Source of the DNA: Gammaproteobacteria bacterium
GTDB taxonomy: Bacteria > Pseudomonadota > Gammaproteobacteria > Xanthomonadales > SZUA-36
DNA length: 64,000 nt
Assembly (NCBI GenBank): GCA_030428105.1
Contig: JAUIBE010000001.1
Span: 124,001-188,000, forward strand
Direction of reading: 5' to 3'
How positions within the stretch are numbered: position 1 is the stretch's first letter; each line of letters starts with the position of its first letter. The notes under the pieces were generated by a model. The model was not told where the DNA came from, did not search any database, and saw only the letters and a list, made by a program, of their open reading frames with translations. Position numbers and translations under genes: made by a program. Positions 16,998 through 26,100 of this stretch are shown here, one piece after another.

Positions 16998-19109
16998 GTT
17001 CAGCGGTTTGTCTTGGTCCACCACGGGAAACGTCAGGCGAAACTCCGCGCCGGGTTCGCGGTTGAGCACATCCACCCGGCCACCCATGGCCACCGTTAGC
17101 TGGTGGACAATGGCCAGGCCGATCCCGGTGCCCACGGTCTCGCGTGTCAATTCTGATTCCGGGCGGTAGAACATGCGGAAAATCTTGCGCATCTGGTCCT
17201 TGGCGATACCCGGCCCATGGTCTCGCACCGCCAGCGTGACATCACCGGCGCCACCGCTGGCGCCAAGCACGATCCGGCGCGGCTCGGCCTTTGCCGCGAA
17301 CTTGATGGCGTTGTCCACCAGGTTGATGACGATCTGCATCACGCAATCCGGGTCCACGTTGATGCGCGCAGCTTTCGCTGGCTCGTCGGCCTCGACCAGG
17401 ATCTCGAAGCCCGCCCGTTCCGCCTGGCTGGCAATACGTGAGCGCGCCTGGTCGAGCAATGCCTCGGTGCTGATCACCTCGGTTTCAAAGCTGGGTGCGT
17501 TCCTGGTCATGCTGGCCAGTTGCAGCACGTTGGAAATCAGCCGCGTCAGGCGTTCCGACTCCTCGTGGATGAAACCGTAGTACTGGGAACGGCGGGTCTC
17601 GTCGGTCCACCCCTCCAGCAGCATTTCGCTGTACATGCGAATCGAGGTGAGCGGCGTTTTCAGTTCGTGGCTGACCGCGGATACGAAGTCCTGCTGCTGG
17701 CGCGCCAGGCGAATCTGCCCGAGCCCCAGGCGGTACAGGGCCAGGAACCCCAGGCCGAACACCACCACCAGCAACAGGGTGGTCCACTTGAGCACGCTGG
17801 CCCCGGGGCCCGGCGGCAAGGCTTCCACGGAAAAGACCAGCTCCAGCGCATCAAGTGGTGAAGACAGCCTGCGGCGGTACAACAGGTCGCCTTCCAGCGG
17901 CCCCTCCAGCGTGGAAAGGTCGCCCGCCCCCTGGGGCGTCTCCAGGCGGATCATGTCTTCGCCATAGCCAACCACCAGCTGGCTGAAGGTGGAAAGCGTG
18001 GTGGCCTGGAAAGGCGCGATGATGGCGTCTTCGATAAATCGCTCGCGATCCACCACCGCACCCTGCACCGTGCGCGCACCGTCTCGCCACACGGTTCGAA
18101 ACAGTACGAATTCACCACTGTCGAGCATGGCGAACTGGTACGGATCCACCTCGCTTTCAAAAGTACGTATGCGCAGCGCGGGCGCCGGGGACGGTGGAGC
18201 CTCCTCATCCTGCCTGCCTGCATACAGGCGCTCTTCCTCGGCCACTTCGCCAAGCAAACTGTCGGTTTCAGACTCGACCACCGGCTCAAGTAGAGCTGCC
18301 TGCTCCAGCCTGCGGGATCGTGATTCGGCCGGGGGCGTTGCCGCCATTTGCCCCGCTGCCGCGCTTTCCGGCTCCTGCATCCGCTTGTCGTCGGCATCCG
18401 CCTCCAGCGCCTGGGATTTGCGCTGGTAGGATTCATCCAGTTGCAGGTTCTTCAACCTGGAGGGCTCGCTGTTATCCGCCGCCTGGCTGCCTTCCCGGCG
18501 TTGAACCAGCGCCACGGAATCCGCAGACATCTCCTGTCGCGGCGCCTGGGCGGTGCTGTTTGCCAGGTTTAACCGGTCAAACAGGGCCTGCTTCTCTTCT
18601 CCGCTTGCGCCGCGTTCATCCACCAGCCGATTGCCTTCAAGAATGGTTCGAATCCTGCCGGTAACCGATTGGCGCTGTTCCAGCTCACCGGGCGTAATGC
18701 CGAGCACATCAGGAGATGAGCCCGCATCGGGCAGCAACGGTGATGTGAACTGTCCATCAGCACCGACCTGGAAGTACCCGATGGTGCCAGGCACATCCTC
18801 AACCACCGGCACCGCTGACAATGGTGAGCGCTGCAGGAAACCGGCGCCGGGATCACCGCTCACGTTGAGGAAAGCATAGGCATCAAATCCGCGGCCCTCC
18901 GCCAGGTTCACGGCAGCCACCAGTTGCTGGTCGATACGCTGGGTCAGTTCCTCGGCCTGCCCGCGGTACTGGTGAAAAGCCTCCCAGCGGAGCTGCCCGT
19001 AGGCTTGCCACAGCACAGCGGCAGTAGGCAAAGCGAGCGCGACGAACAGCAGCACCAACACCCAGCGCAGCTTGCGTTCGTTGGCTCCCGGCCCTGTGAA
19101 TCGACCCAT
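16977..19109 (-). CDS. Sensor histidine kinase with large extracytoplasmic region
   Basis: A 710-residue kinase starting at ATG 19109, which has AAGG 5 bases before it (an in-frame GTG lies just upstream). A membrane segment at about 14-34 and a second at about 437-457 enclose a region of some 400 residues outside the cytoplasm. Residues about 185-310 of this region are highly charged and low in complexity, unlike known sensor folds. The cytoplasmic part has the H-box SHELKTPLT with His481, an N-box (VDNAIKFA), then DHGPGI and GTGIGLAIV. The partner regulator is encoded just upstream, with 7 bases between stop and start. Its position next to a PspA operon suggests envelope-stress sensing, which is inference. 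Confidence 0.88.
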   Translation of the reverse strand: MGRFTGPGANERKLRWVLVLLFVALALPTAAVLWQAYGQLRWEAFHQYRGQAEELTQRIDQQLVAAVNLAEGRGFDAYAFLNVSGDPGAGFLQRSPLSAVPVVEDVPGTIGYFQVGADGQFTSPLLPDAGSSPDVLGITPGELEQRQSVTGRIRTILEGNRLVDERGASGEEKQALFDRLNLANSTAQAPRQEMSADSVALVQRREGSQAADNSEPSRLKNLQLDESYQRKSQALEADADDKRMQEPESAAAGQMAATPPAESRSRRLEQAALLEPVVESETDSLLGEVAEEERLYAGRQDEEAPPSPAPALRIRTFESEVDPYQFAMLDSGEFVLFRTVWRDGARTVQGAVVDRERFIEDAIIAPFQATTLSTFSQLVVGYGEDMIRLETPQGAGDLSTLEGPLEGDLLYRRRLSSPLDALELVFSVEALPPGPGASVLKWTTLLLVVVFGLGFLALYRLGLGQIRLARQQQDFVSAVSHELKTPLTSIRMYSEMLLEGWTDETRRSQYYGFIHEESERLTRLISNVLQLASMTRNAPSFETEVISTEALLDQARSRIASQAERAGFEILVEADEPAKAARINVDPDCVMQIVINLVDNAIKFAAKAEPRRIVLGASGGAGDVTLAVRDHGPGIAKDQMRKIFRMFYRPESELTRETVGTGIGLAIVHQLTVAMGGRVDVLNREPGAEFRLTFPVVDQDKPLNSGQQHR

Positions 19110-19116
19110 CACCGCC

Positions 19117-19818
19117 TTACAACCCGGTATCGAGGCGATAGCCCGCGCCGCGAACGGTTACCAGGCTTTGCGGGTTGGCAGGATCGGCTTCGATCTTGCG
19201 TCGGATCTTGGCAATATGAATATCAACCGTACGCGTTTCAATTTCGAGATTTCTACCATAACCCCATACTTTTGTTAATAATTCTTCCCTGGAAACCGGA
19301 CGGTCGCTGTGTTGCGCCAGGTAGGACAGCACTTCGATCTCGCGACGGGTAAACGGCACTTCGCCGTCTGCGCCCTGCCCGGCCAGGTTTTCCGTATCAA
19401 TGGTGATGGCAGGCAGGGTGATGGTTCGTGCCTGGGCCTGGCCCACGCGTGACCGGCGCAATACCGCCTCGATACGCAAGACCAGTTGTTGCACGGAAAA
19501 CGGCTTGGAAACATAGTCGTCTGCGCCCATGCGCAGTCCCTGGATGATGTCCGCATCTGAATCACGCGCGGTGAGCATGATGATGGCTTGCTCGCGATCG
19601 TCCTGGCGCAGTTTCTCGCAAATGGCATAGCCGTCCATGCCGGGCAGCATCACGTCCAGCAGCACCAGGTCGAACTGACCGCTTGCGGCTTTCTGATACC
19701 CCTCCGGGCCGGCGGCGGCAGAATCCACCTGGTAGCCGTGGTACACCAGCACATCGCACAAACCCTCGCGAATGGCGGTTTCGTCCTCGACGACCAGGAT
19801 TTTCATGTTGTTGTCCAT
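19117..19818 (-). CDS. OmpR-family response regulator
   Basis: A 233-residue regulator. The receiver domain (about 5-120) has Asp55 as phosphoacceptor (LVLLDVMLPG), Thr in MLTARD and Lys in YVSKPF. The C-terminal winged helix (about 140-230) has the usual RTVDIHIAKIRRKI recognition region and ends GAGYRLDTGL. The ATG at 19818 has GGAAAAC before it; an alternative ATG at 19806 would shorten it by four residues. It is the first gene of an operon with the kinase and is divergent from the PspA operon, with a palindrome between them at 19886-19918. Confidence 0.92.
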   Translation of the reverse strand: MDNNMKILVVEDETAIREGLCDVLVYHGYQVDSAAAGPEGYQKAASGQFDLVLLDVMLPGMDGYAICEKLRQDDREQAIIMLTARDSDADIIQGLRMGADDYVSKPFSVQQLVLRIEAVLRRSRVGQAQARTITLPAITIDTENLAGQGADGEVPFTRREIEVLSYLAQHSDRPVSREELLTKVWGYGRNLEIETRTVDIHIAKIRRKIEADPANPQSLVTVRGAGYRLDTGL

Positions 19819-19885
19819 GGCTTGTTTTCCATGGGCGCCAGCTTACCGCAAAGCGCGCCGTGTCCCGTGCGAGGCAATGTAACTT

Positions 19886-19918
19886 CCAGGTAAATTTTTG
19901 CCCGACGAATTTACCGGG
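19886..19918. promoter_or_regulatory. Inverted repeat between the two-component genes and the PspA operon
   Basis: CCAGGTAAATT (19886-19896) and AATTTACCGGG (19908-19918) are inverted copies with one mismatch and an 11-base spacer. The site lies 68 bases from the regulator's start and 80 from the PspA gene's start. It is a candidate operator controlling both directions. Confidence 0.45.
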
Positions 19919-19998
19919 CCATGTCTTATACGGTTATGCCCCCGCGCCTACGATGAGTGCCCATCGCAATCGAGATGGCAGCTAACGGAGGCAATCGC

Positions 19999-20571
19999 AT
20001 GGCACTTATCCACCGAATTTCCCAACTGTTCCGGGCCGACATGAACGCGGTCCTGGACAACATCGAGGCGCCCGGGCAAATGCTTCGCCAGGCCATCCGC
20101 GACATGGAAGACGAGGTCGCGGCAACCGAGGCAAAGCTGGCAGCGCGCGGGGAGGAGCAAGAGCAACTGGCCGCGAGGTTGGCCAGGGTGCGCCAGGCAG
20201 GCGCCGAACTGGAAGCGCAACTCGACCTGTGCTTTGCCCAGGATCGCGAGGACCTGGCCCGCAATATCGTGCGCAAGAAGCTTGAGAACGCACAGCTGGC
20301 CAACGGCCTGGAAGTACGGATTCAACAGGGCGTCCGCACCATCGAGAAATTACGCGCCCAACTGGAGCAGAACCAGGCATCCACCGAGTCAATGCGCCAG
20401 AAGGCGGAGGCATTCAGCAGCCTCGAACAGCACGATACTGGCCAAACCCCGCCGCAGCCAGGTATGGCGCGTTCCAGCCATTGCGTGGATGAAGATGCCG
20501 TGGAAGTGGCCTTTCTGCACGAGAAAGCCATCCGCGAGGGTTCAATCGAGGCACCCGGGAGTGCGTCATGA
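19999..20571 (+). CDS. PspA/IM30-family membrane stress protein
   Basis: A 190-residue protein, almost wholly helical with long coiled coils (about 25-150), as in PspA and Vipp1. The N-terminal helix (IHRISQLFRADMNAVLDNIEAP) is the amphipathic membrane-binding segment, and QMLRQAIRDMEDEV matches the conserved start of the first coiled coil. PspA proteins bind the inner face of the cytoplasmic membrane and counter damage to it. The start is ATG 19999 with GGAG 8 bases before; a longer open frame upstream has no ribosome site. It overlaps the next gene by ATGA, opening a three-gene operon. No sigma-54 promoter motif is evident, unlike E. coli pspA. Confidence 0.8.
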   Translation: MALIHRISQLFRADMNAVLDNIEAPGQMLRQAIRDMEDEVAATEAKLAARGEEQEQLAARLARVRQAGAELEAQLDLCFAQDREDLARNIVRKKLENAQLANGLEVRIQQGVRTIEKLRAQLEQNQASTESMRQKAEAFSSLEQHDTGQTPPQPGMARSSHCVDEDAVEVAFLHEKAIREGSIEAPGSAS

Positions 20572-21155
20572 CTACCCGCCGCAGCTTTTTCCATGGTGCA
20601 GTGATCGCAGCGGTACTGGCGCTGGCAGCCGCGATATCCGTCACGGGGCTGACAGTGCTGGCCGGCGGGGAAACCGTGATTCGACTGGTCGTTCCGCTTA
20701 TTTGCGGCGCCTACCTGTTGCTGCTGCTACGGGGTGAACGCGCTGCGACCGGCAGGGCCGTTACGTTGGTGGCCTGGACGGTCTTCAGCATCGCGGCCTG
20801 GTGGGCCGTCGACTCGCTGGCCTTCTACCTGCTGTTGCACGCTGGCGCCATCTGGCTGACGCGTAGCCTGTTTGTTTACGCCAGTTTGCTACCGGCGGTC
20901 GCTGACCTCCTGCTCACCGCCCTGTCCGCCGCTGCTTTCAGCTGGGCTTTGGCGCGTAGCGGCAGCGTGATGCTTGCAACCTGGTGCTTCTTCCTGGTGC
21001 AGGCGTTGTGGACCCAGATTCCCCCACGCCTGCCCAGCCGCGGCGCCTTATCGCTACACCACACCCCGGACCACACCGCGAATGACCGTTTTGACAAGGC
21101 ACGACGCCGCGCCGATGCAGCCATTCGACAACTTTCCACAGGAGAACCCCGATGA
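20568..21155 (+). CDS. Membrane protein of PspA operon, unknown function
   Basis: A 195-residue integral membrane protein. Hydrophobic segments lie at about 9-32, 37-55, 63-90, 100-122 and 128-147, so five membrane spans are likely. The last 45 residues are cytoplasmic and charged (FDKARRRADAAIRQL). It overlaps both neighbours by ATGA/ATGAG, which implies translation in step with the PspA-like protein before it and the VWA protein after it. I do not recognise the family. Given the operon, it may tether or gate the stress response at the membrane, as PspB and PspC do elsewhere, but it is not similar to either by eye. Confidence 0.75.
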   Translation: MTTRRSFFHGAVIAAVLALAAAISVTGLTVLAGGETVIRLVVPLICGAYLLLLLRGERAATGRAVTLVAWTVFSIAAWWAVDSLAFYLLLHAGAIWLTRSLFVYASLLPAVADLLLTALSAAAFSWALARSGSVMLATWCFFLVQALWTQIPPRLPSRGALSLHHTPDHTANDRFDKARRRADAAIRQLSTGEPR

Positions 21156-22342
21156 GAACCAAGTTACTGACTCTTGCACTGTTCGCAGTGACACTGGGCG
21201 CAGTTGTTTTCTACCCGCAACTGCAGGCCCGTTACAACAGCGAGGACCCGAGGCCGCTGAGGCCGCCGCAGGTCGTGCAGCAACCGCGAATCGACGTGGT
21301 GTTTGCGCTGGATACCACCGGCAGCATGTCTGGCCTGATCCAGTCGGCCAAGGACAAGATCTGGTCCATCGCCAGCACCATGGCCTCGGCCCAGCCCACC
21401 CCCGAAATCCGCATCGGGCTGGTGGCCTACCGTGACCGTGGCGACCAGTACGTGACCCAGCTGGTCGACCTTTCCAGCGATCTCGACTCGGTCTACGCCA
21501 CCCTGATGGACTTCGAGGCCGGCGGCGGCGGCGACACCCCCGAAAGCGTCAACCAGGCGCTCAACGACGCCGTGCACGGCATGTCCTGGAGCCAGGGCGA
21601 ACAGGTCTATCGCGTGATCTTCCTGGTGGGCGATGCGCCACCGCACATGGACTACAACGAACCGCAGTACCCGGAGATCATCCAGGCGGCACGCCAGAAA
21701 GGCATCATCGTCAACACGGTGCAGTGCGGCAACATTCCAACCACAGCGAAACCGTGGACTGCGATGGCCAACCTCGGCGCCGGTGATTTCCTTCACGTGG
21801 ACCAGGCCGGCAGCGCGTTCGCCATGGAAACGCCTTTTGACGAACAACTGGCCGAGCTGTCGGCAAAGCTGGACGCCACCCGGCTGTATTACGGCGATGA
21901 AGAGCAGAAAGCCAAAATGCAGGCCAAGGTTGCTTCTACCGACAAGCTGGAAGCCAGCGCGCCGGTGAGCGCCAAGGCCCGCCGTGCCGTGTTCAACGCG
22001 GGCGAAGGCGGTCGCAAGAACCTGGTGGGCGAGAACGAACTGGTCGACGCGGTGGCCAGCGGCAAGGTCAAGCTGGAAGAACTCGATGCCGATGCACTGC
22101 CCGAGACGCTCAAGCCAATGGCCGAACCCGAGCAGAAAGCCTACGTCGCCCGACTTACCCAGGACCGTGCGGACATTCGCAAGCAGATTGCACAGCTTGC
22201 CGATGAGCGCGAGTCCTATATCCGCGAGCGAGCCGAGGAGGAAGGCGGGCTGGAAGACTCACTCGACCAGAAGCTTTACGAGGTGGTCGCCCGCCAGGCC
22301 GAAGCAGCCGGGCTGGATTACGAGGAAGGCCCCGATCTGTAG
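21152..22342 (+). CDS. Membrane-anchored VWA domain protein of PspA operon
   Basis: A 396-residue protein. Residues 4-22 are an uncleaved-looking signal or anchor (TLALFAVTLGAVVFYPQL). Residues about 45-240 form a von Willebrand A domain with the MIDAS metal motif starting at Asp54 (DTTGSMS) and further loops GGGGDTPE and LVGDAPPH. Residues 240-396 are helical and charged, with a coiled-coil stretch rich in Arg and Glu (RADIRKQIAQLADERESYIRERAEE is its centre). The VWA domain probably binds a protein partner in a metal-dependent way outside the cytoplasmic membrane. It closes the PspA operon, and a hairpin terminator follows at 22375. Confidence 0.82.
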   Translation: MRTKLLTLALFAVTLGAVVFYPQLQARYNSEDPRPLRPPQVVQQPRIDVVFALDTTGSMSGLIQSAKDKIWSIASTMASAQPTPEIRIGLVAYRDRGDQYVTQLVDLSSDLDSVYATLMDFEAGGGGDTPESVNQALNDAVHGMSWSQGEQVYRVIFLVGDAPPHMDYNEPQYPEIIQAARQKGIIVNTVQCGNIPTTAKPWTAMANLGAGDFLHVDQAGSAFAMETPFDEQLAELSAKLDATRLYYGDEEQKAKMQAKVASTDKLEASAPVSAKARRAVFNAGEGGRKNLVGENELVDAVASGKVKLEELDADALPETLKPMAEPEQKAYVARLTQDRADIRKQIAQLADERESYIRERAEEEGGLEDSLDQKLYEVVARQAEAAGLDYEEGPDL

Positions 22343-22374
22343 GACGCTTCGCCTGTCATGACTGCACAAAAAAC

Positions 22375-22399
22375 AAAGGCGGGGCCCTGCCCCGCCTTT
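22375..22399. terminator. Bidirectional terminator between convergent operons
   Basis: AAAGGCGGGG, loop CCCTG, then CCCCGCCTTT: a perfect 10-bp stem with A/T flanks on both sides. It lies between the VWA gene stop (22342) and the end of the pilin operon (22425), so it can stop both transcripts. Confidence 0.8.
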
Positions 22400-22424
22400 G
22401 CCTTCCCTTCCAGCGTGCATCAAG

Positions 22425-22853
22425 TTACGAAGACGCGCTTCCCCAGCGACCGCTCCAGCACTGCACCGCGAGTTCACCCGTTTCACCGCCCGCGGTGCGC
22501 ACACCACGGTCATCCAGGGTTAACACCCCACAATCGTCCGTTGCCTGGTTGTTCTGGGGTGTCGCCGTGAGCACGAAACTCTGGTTGGCGTCGGCAGTGG
22601 CAACGGTGACCTCGTAGTGGCCGTTGTTGGTTGTACCGCCGCACTCTTCGTCGTCAAAAGCGTTGTTACGGATAAACAGGCGCTCCTGGCAGGCCGCGGC
22701 AGCAAGCAGGGATTCGATGCCCTCGCTGCGGTTGCTGCGCACCACGTAGCGGTTGTAGCTGGGCAGCGCTATGGCCACCACGATGCTTAACACCACCAGG
22801 GTGATCATCAACTCCAACAGGGTAAAACCCCGGTTTGTACGCGCTGCTTTCAA
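22425..22853 (-). CDS. Type IV pilin PilE-like, pilus locus A
   Basis: A 142-residue pilin. The class III leader is short (KAARTNRG before FTLLE), cut by PilD after Gly9. Glu at mature position 5 and the hydrophobic helix to about residue 35 are standard for assembly into the filament. Four Cys (in AACQE, EECGG, DDCGV and VQCWSG) can form two disulfides in the C-terminal beta region. I start it at TTG 22853, one base after the stop of the preceding gene; no ATG is available in a sensible place. It is the last gene of locus A and is closely similar to the pilin at 29487-29909, ending in the same WSGRWGSASS. Confidence 0.85.
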   Translation of the reverse strand: MKAARTNRGFTLLELMITLVVLSIVVAIALPSYNRYVVRSNRSEGIESLLAAAACQERLFIRNNAFDDEECGGTTNNGHYEVTVATADANQSFVLTATPQNNQATDDCGVLTLDDRGVRTAGGETGELAVQCWSGRWGSASS

Positions 22854-22854
22854 G

Positions 22855-23172
22855 CTAACTGTCCAGCCCCGACTTGCTGCCGCGCAGCAGCCTGATCTGC
22901 AGCAACTGGCTGAGGCCATCCTCGGTTTTGCTGTCAGCGAACACCAGTTCTACCTGGTCGCCTTTGCGCAGGCTTTCCTCACCCACGCTCAGGCCTCGGT
23001 AGATAACCTTGGTGTACTCGGTGTTGACCTTGTACTCCTTGCCATTAACCACAACCATGTTTCCTTCCAGGTAGACGCTGTCCAGCGTTCCGCGGACCCG
23101 TTCTTCCGCCGCCAGCGTGCCGGCCAGCGCCAACAGGACGGCCATCAGCACAAACGACTTCATGATTTTCAT
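22855..23172 (-). CDS. Small exported PilY2-like protein, pilus locus A
   Basis: A 105-residue protein with signal peptide (FVLMAVLLALAGTLAAEE). The mature part is a small beta-rich domain with VVVNGKEYKVNTEY and YRGLSVGEESL, ending LLRGSKSGLDS. Its place between pilY1 and pilE is that of pilY2 in Pseudomonas aeruginosa, so a role in pilus assembly or tip formation is likely. Similarity to P. aeruginosa PilY2 is by position, not clear sequence. ATG 23172 follows GGAG by 6 bases; an in-frame TTG 6 bases earlier is unlikely. The paralogue at 29918-30229 has the identical last eleven residues. Confidence 0.7.
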   Translation of the reverse strand: MKIMKSFVLMAVLLALAGTLAAEERVRGTLDSVYLEGNMVVVNGKEYKVNTEYTKVIYRGLSVGEESLRKGDQVELVFADSKTEDGLSQLLQIRLLRGSKSGLDS

Positions 23173-23190
23173 ATTCAACTCCGTCCCTTA

Positions 23191-26100
23191 TCAGTGTTTC
23201 TGGTCCCAGCTCTGGCGACCGCAGGACAGCGGCTGATGAGCTGCGGCTACCATTTCGATACTGCCGTTGGTGCGCGTGGTGTAAGTAAACGACTTCGCGC
23301 CCGAAGCGCCGCAACCACGCGGTTCGTTCGGCCGTGGCGGGAATACCCCGCCCAGGTCGGATGCGCGGTCGTCGTAGAGCATCGCCGGCAGGTTTGGAAT
23401 GCTGAGCATTTCCATCGCAACCGGGTTCACCACCGACGGGCCTGAGCCCGGAGGCGCATTGGGGTTCTGGCGAATCAACGAATCACTCGCGTCAATCACG
23501 TTGTCATCGTTGATATCGAACACCGCGAAGCGCGGCGCGGCGCCGGTTTCTGCGTCAAGCGCGATCAGCCAGCCGGTACCACCAGCCGAGCACACGTCTT
23601 CCTCGGGTATCAGCGTCACCAGGAAGGCGATGTTGTCGCGCAGGATCACCCGCTGAACAATGCGCTCTCCCTCGATCGGCAGGTCGATAAACCAGCCGCG
23701 TGAATCGGGGTCGCCATCTTCATCGAACCAGTTAATCGAGTTCGCATAGTCGTCATGGATAATGCGGTGGCCGGTTACTCCGTCAACAGTAAACTCAGAT
23801 TCCTTGAGTGCATTGCGGTTGAAGTCATGCGCGCCGTAATTGTTACGCTGGTTCAGGGCCTTGTTGTAGAACGCGTCACGATCCCAGATGGCGTAAACAG
23901 ACTGTGTGGGAACGCCCTCGGTTGCGTCGTCGTTCACCTCCAGGTACTTGCCCGTGCCAAACACCACCAACACGCCTTCGCTGATCGAAAGCGGATGGCG
24001 CATCACCGCAGGCTTCGTGGTAATCGGCTGGCGACTGCCGTCGGCATTGATGGCGGTAAACAATGGCTCGCCGCCAAAGGCCAGCCCCCACGAGGCGCGG
24101 GAACTGGAAGTTACGTCGACTTTCCACATGTTGCCGTCAAGGTCGCCTATGTAGATGAAATCACCCATGTGATCACCGTCAACATCGGCTACCGACGGCT
24201 CTGACAGCCCATCGGCGCCCGGAATGGCAATCTTGCGGTAGTCGCTGGCGCTCCAGCCATTGGCGCCGTCCTCGATCGACACCAGGTAGAGATAGCTGTC
24301 GCCGTCCGGAGACGCATGGCCATCGGCTTCGATGTTGTTATATCCGGATGCAAAAATGGCGTACCACTTGCCATCCGCCAGCTTGCGGATCTGCGGCTGG
24401 CCGAACACGTAACCCAGGTCGGCATCCACCTCGTCGGTGAACTCCCACATGACGCTTGCCGCGGTGAACTTGGTCGGGTCGGTGACATCGATGGCGTAGA
24501 CACCCTGCCCACCGCTGCGCAGCGATCCCACCAGCACTGACTTCCAACCGGTGGCCGTCTGGATATCACCGTACTGCGGTGAACCGTCGACGTAGTAGTC
24601 GTGCGAATAGAACTTCGAGGTCAGGTCGGGAAGCTTGTGAATGATCTCGTTGGGCACGTAAGCAATCAGTTCCTGGCCGTCGAGCTCGCGGAAACCGTGC
24701 ACCATGCCGTCGTTGGCCCCGACGTAAACCATGGCCGGCCGGTCCTTGTTGGCGATGGCGAACTCGCGATAGCCCGGCAGGGAGTAGTAGAAAGGCGGTG
24801 TGCCAACGTACTGAGGGTCGGAATGACCAATGTCGCCCAGCTTGTGGTCACGCGCACGGAACAGTGAGTTTTCGTAACTGCTGTCACCGCGAATGTAGTT
24901 CAGTCGCCTTTGCCAGAAGCCGTCTGGGGTGCCAGTGTGCGGACTGATGTCCAGCAGTGCCCTCTGCCCAGCCGTGATGCCGCCGCTGGTGAAATCGAGA
25001 CCGGCCTGGGTTGATGGGTTGACGGTAAAAACCTTGCGACCGCTCTGGAACCAGGAGTTGGGCCGCGTATCGAGAACGGATCCGGCCTCCCACGCGGTTG
25101 CACCAAGCTCGCCGCTGAGCGAATTGATGTTGATCGCCAATAGCTGGCCGTGCCAGTCAAAGGCATCAAACTTTGCCTGGAACAGCTTTGAACTGCTGCT
25201 GATCGAGCCACCATTGGTTGCACCTGAAGCGGCGCCGCCAATCCGGTCACTGATATCGAGGATGGCGTTGGTCAACTCGACAGCCAGTTCTTCCGGTCGC
25301 GCGGCAGAGATGTACTTGCCTTTACTGTTCCACGCGGCGTGCCACAGGTCATCCACCACGCGTTCATTATCGCTGGCGCCAGAGGTGTACCACTTGCTGC
25401 CGTTGTTCAGGTTGTCCGGCCAACCATCGCCATCCAGGTCCACCAGAGAGCCGCTGATACCAAAACCAACGGTGTAGGTCACCATGTGCTGGTGGCTGGC
25501 GCTGTCAAACGGATCCGTTGGAACCAGGTTGGGCTGGGGCGACAAGTCACGCCGATAGAAGTAGTTGGCCACATCGGCCAGTAACACGGTTTCGTCGCCG
25601 TAGATCACGCCGCCGTCGTTGTCGTCGTCACTGCTGGGCGTACTGGGCGGGTCGCCATTCCAGTAGCCATCGGAGAACAGGATGGTGAAGTTCTTCTGGC
25701 AGGCCGAAATGATTGGGTCGTCGGTTCCCGAAAGGGTGTTGTCGTAGTACTTGCCGATACGCTCAAGCCCCCTGCGCAAGGGCGTTCCCACCGCTTCCTG
25801 CTCGTTTTGCAGCAGGGAGGTAATCAGGTTGATGTTGTGGGTCAGGAACTCGTTGAGTCCCTTTGCCGGCACCTCGACGAAGTTATCGACGTTGTTGATC
25901 ATGCCCAGCCCGTAGCGGAACGAGGGCAGATCGTTGACGACGTTGGACACCGCGGCCTTGGTCACCATGGCGCGGCGGCGGTAATACTGGTACCAGTTGG
26001 CCACGTTCTGCGCGAGCATCGATGGCGAGGTGTTGACACCCAGGGCCGCCTTGCAGCGCGAGTCGCTGGGTGAAAGCGCGGAGGTGGTTACATTCAAACC

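Noticed and set aside
19860-19998. Sigma-54 promoter before the PspA gene
   Set aside because: I looked for GG-N10-GC spacing of the TGGCAC/TTGC type and found no acceptable match.
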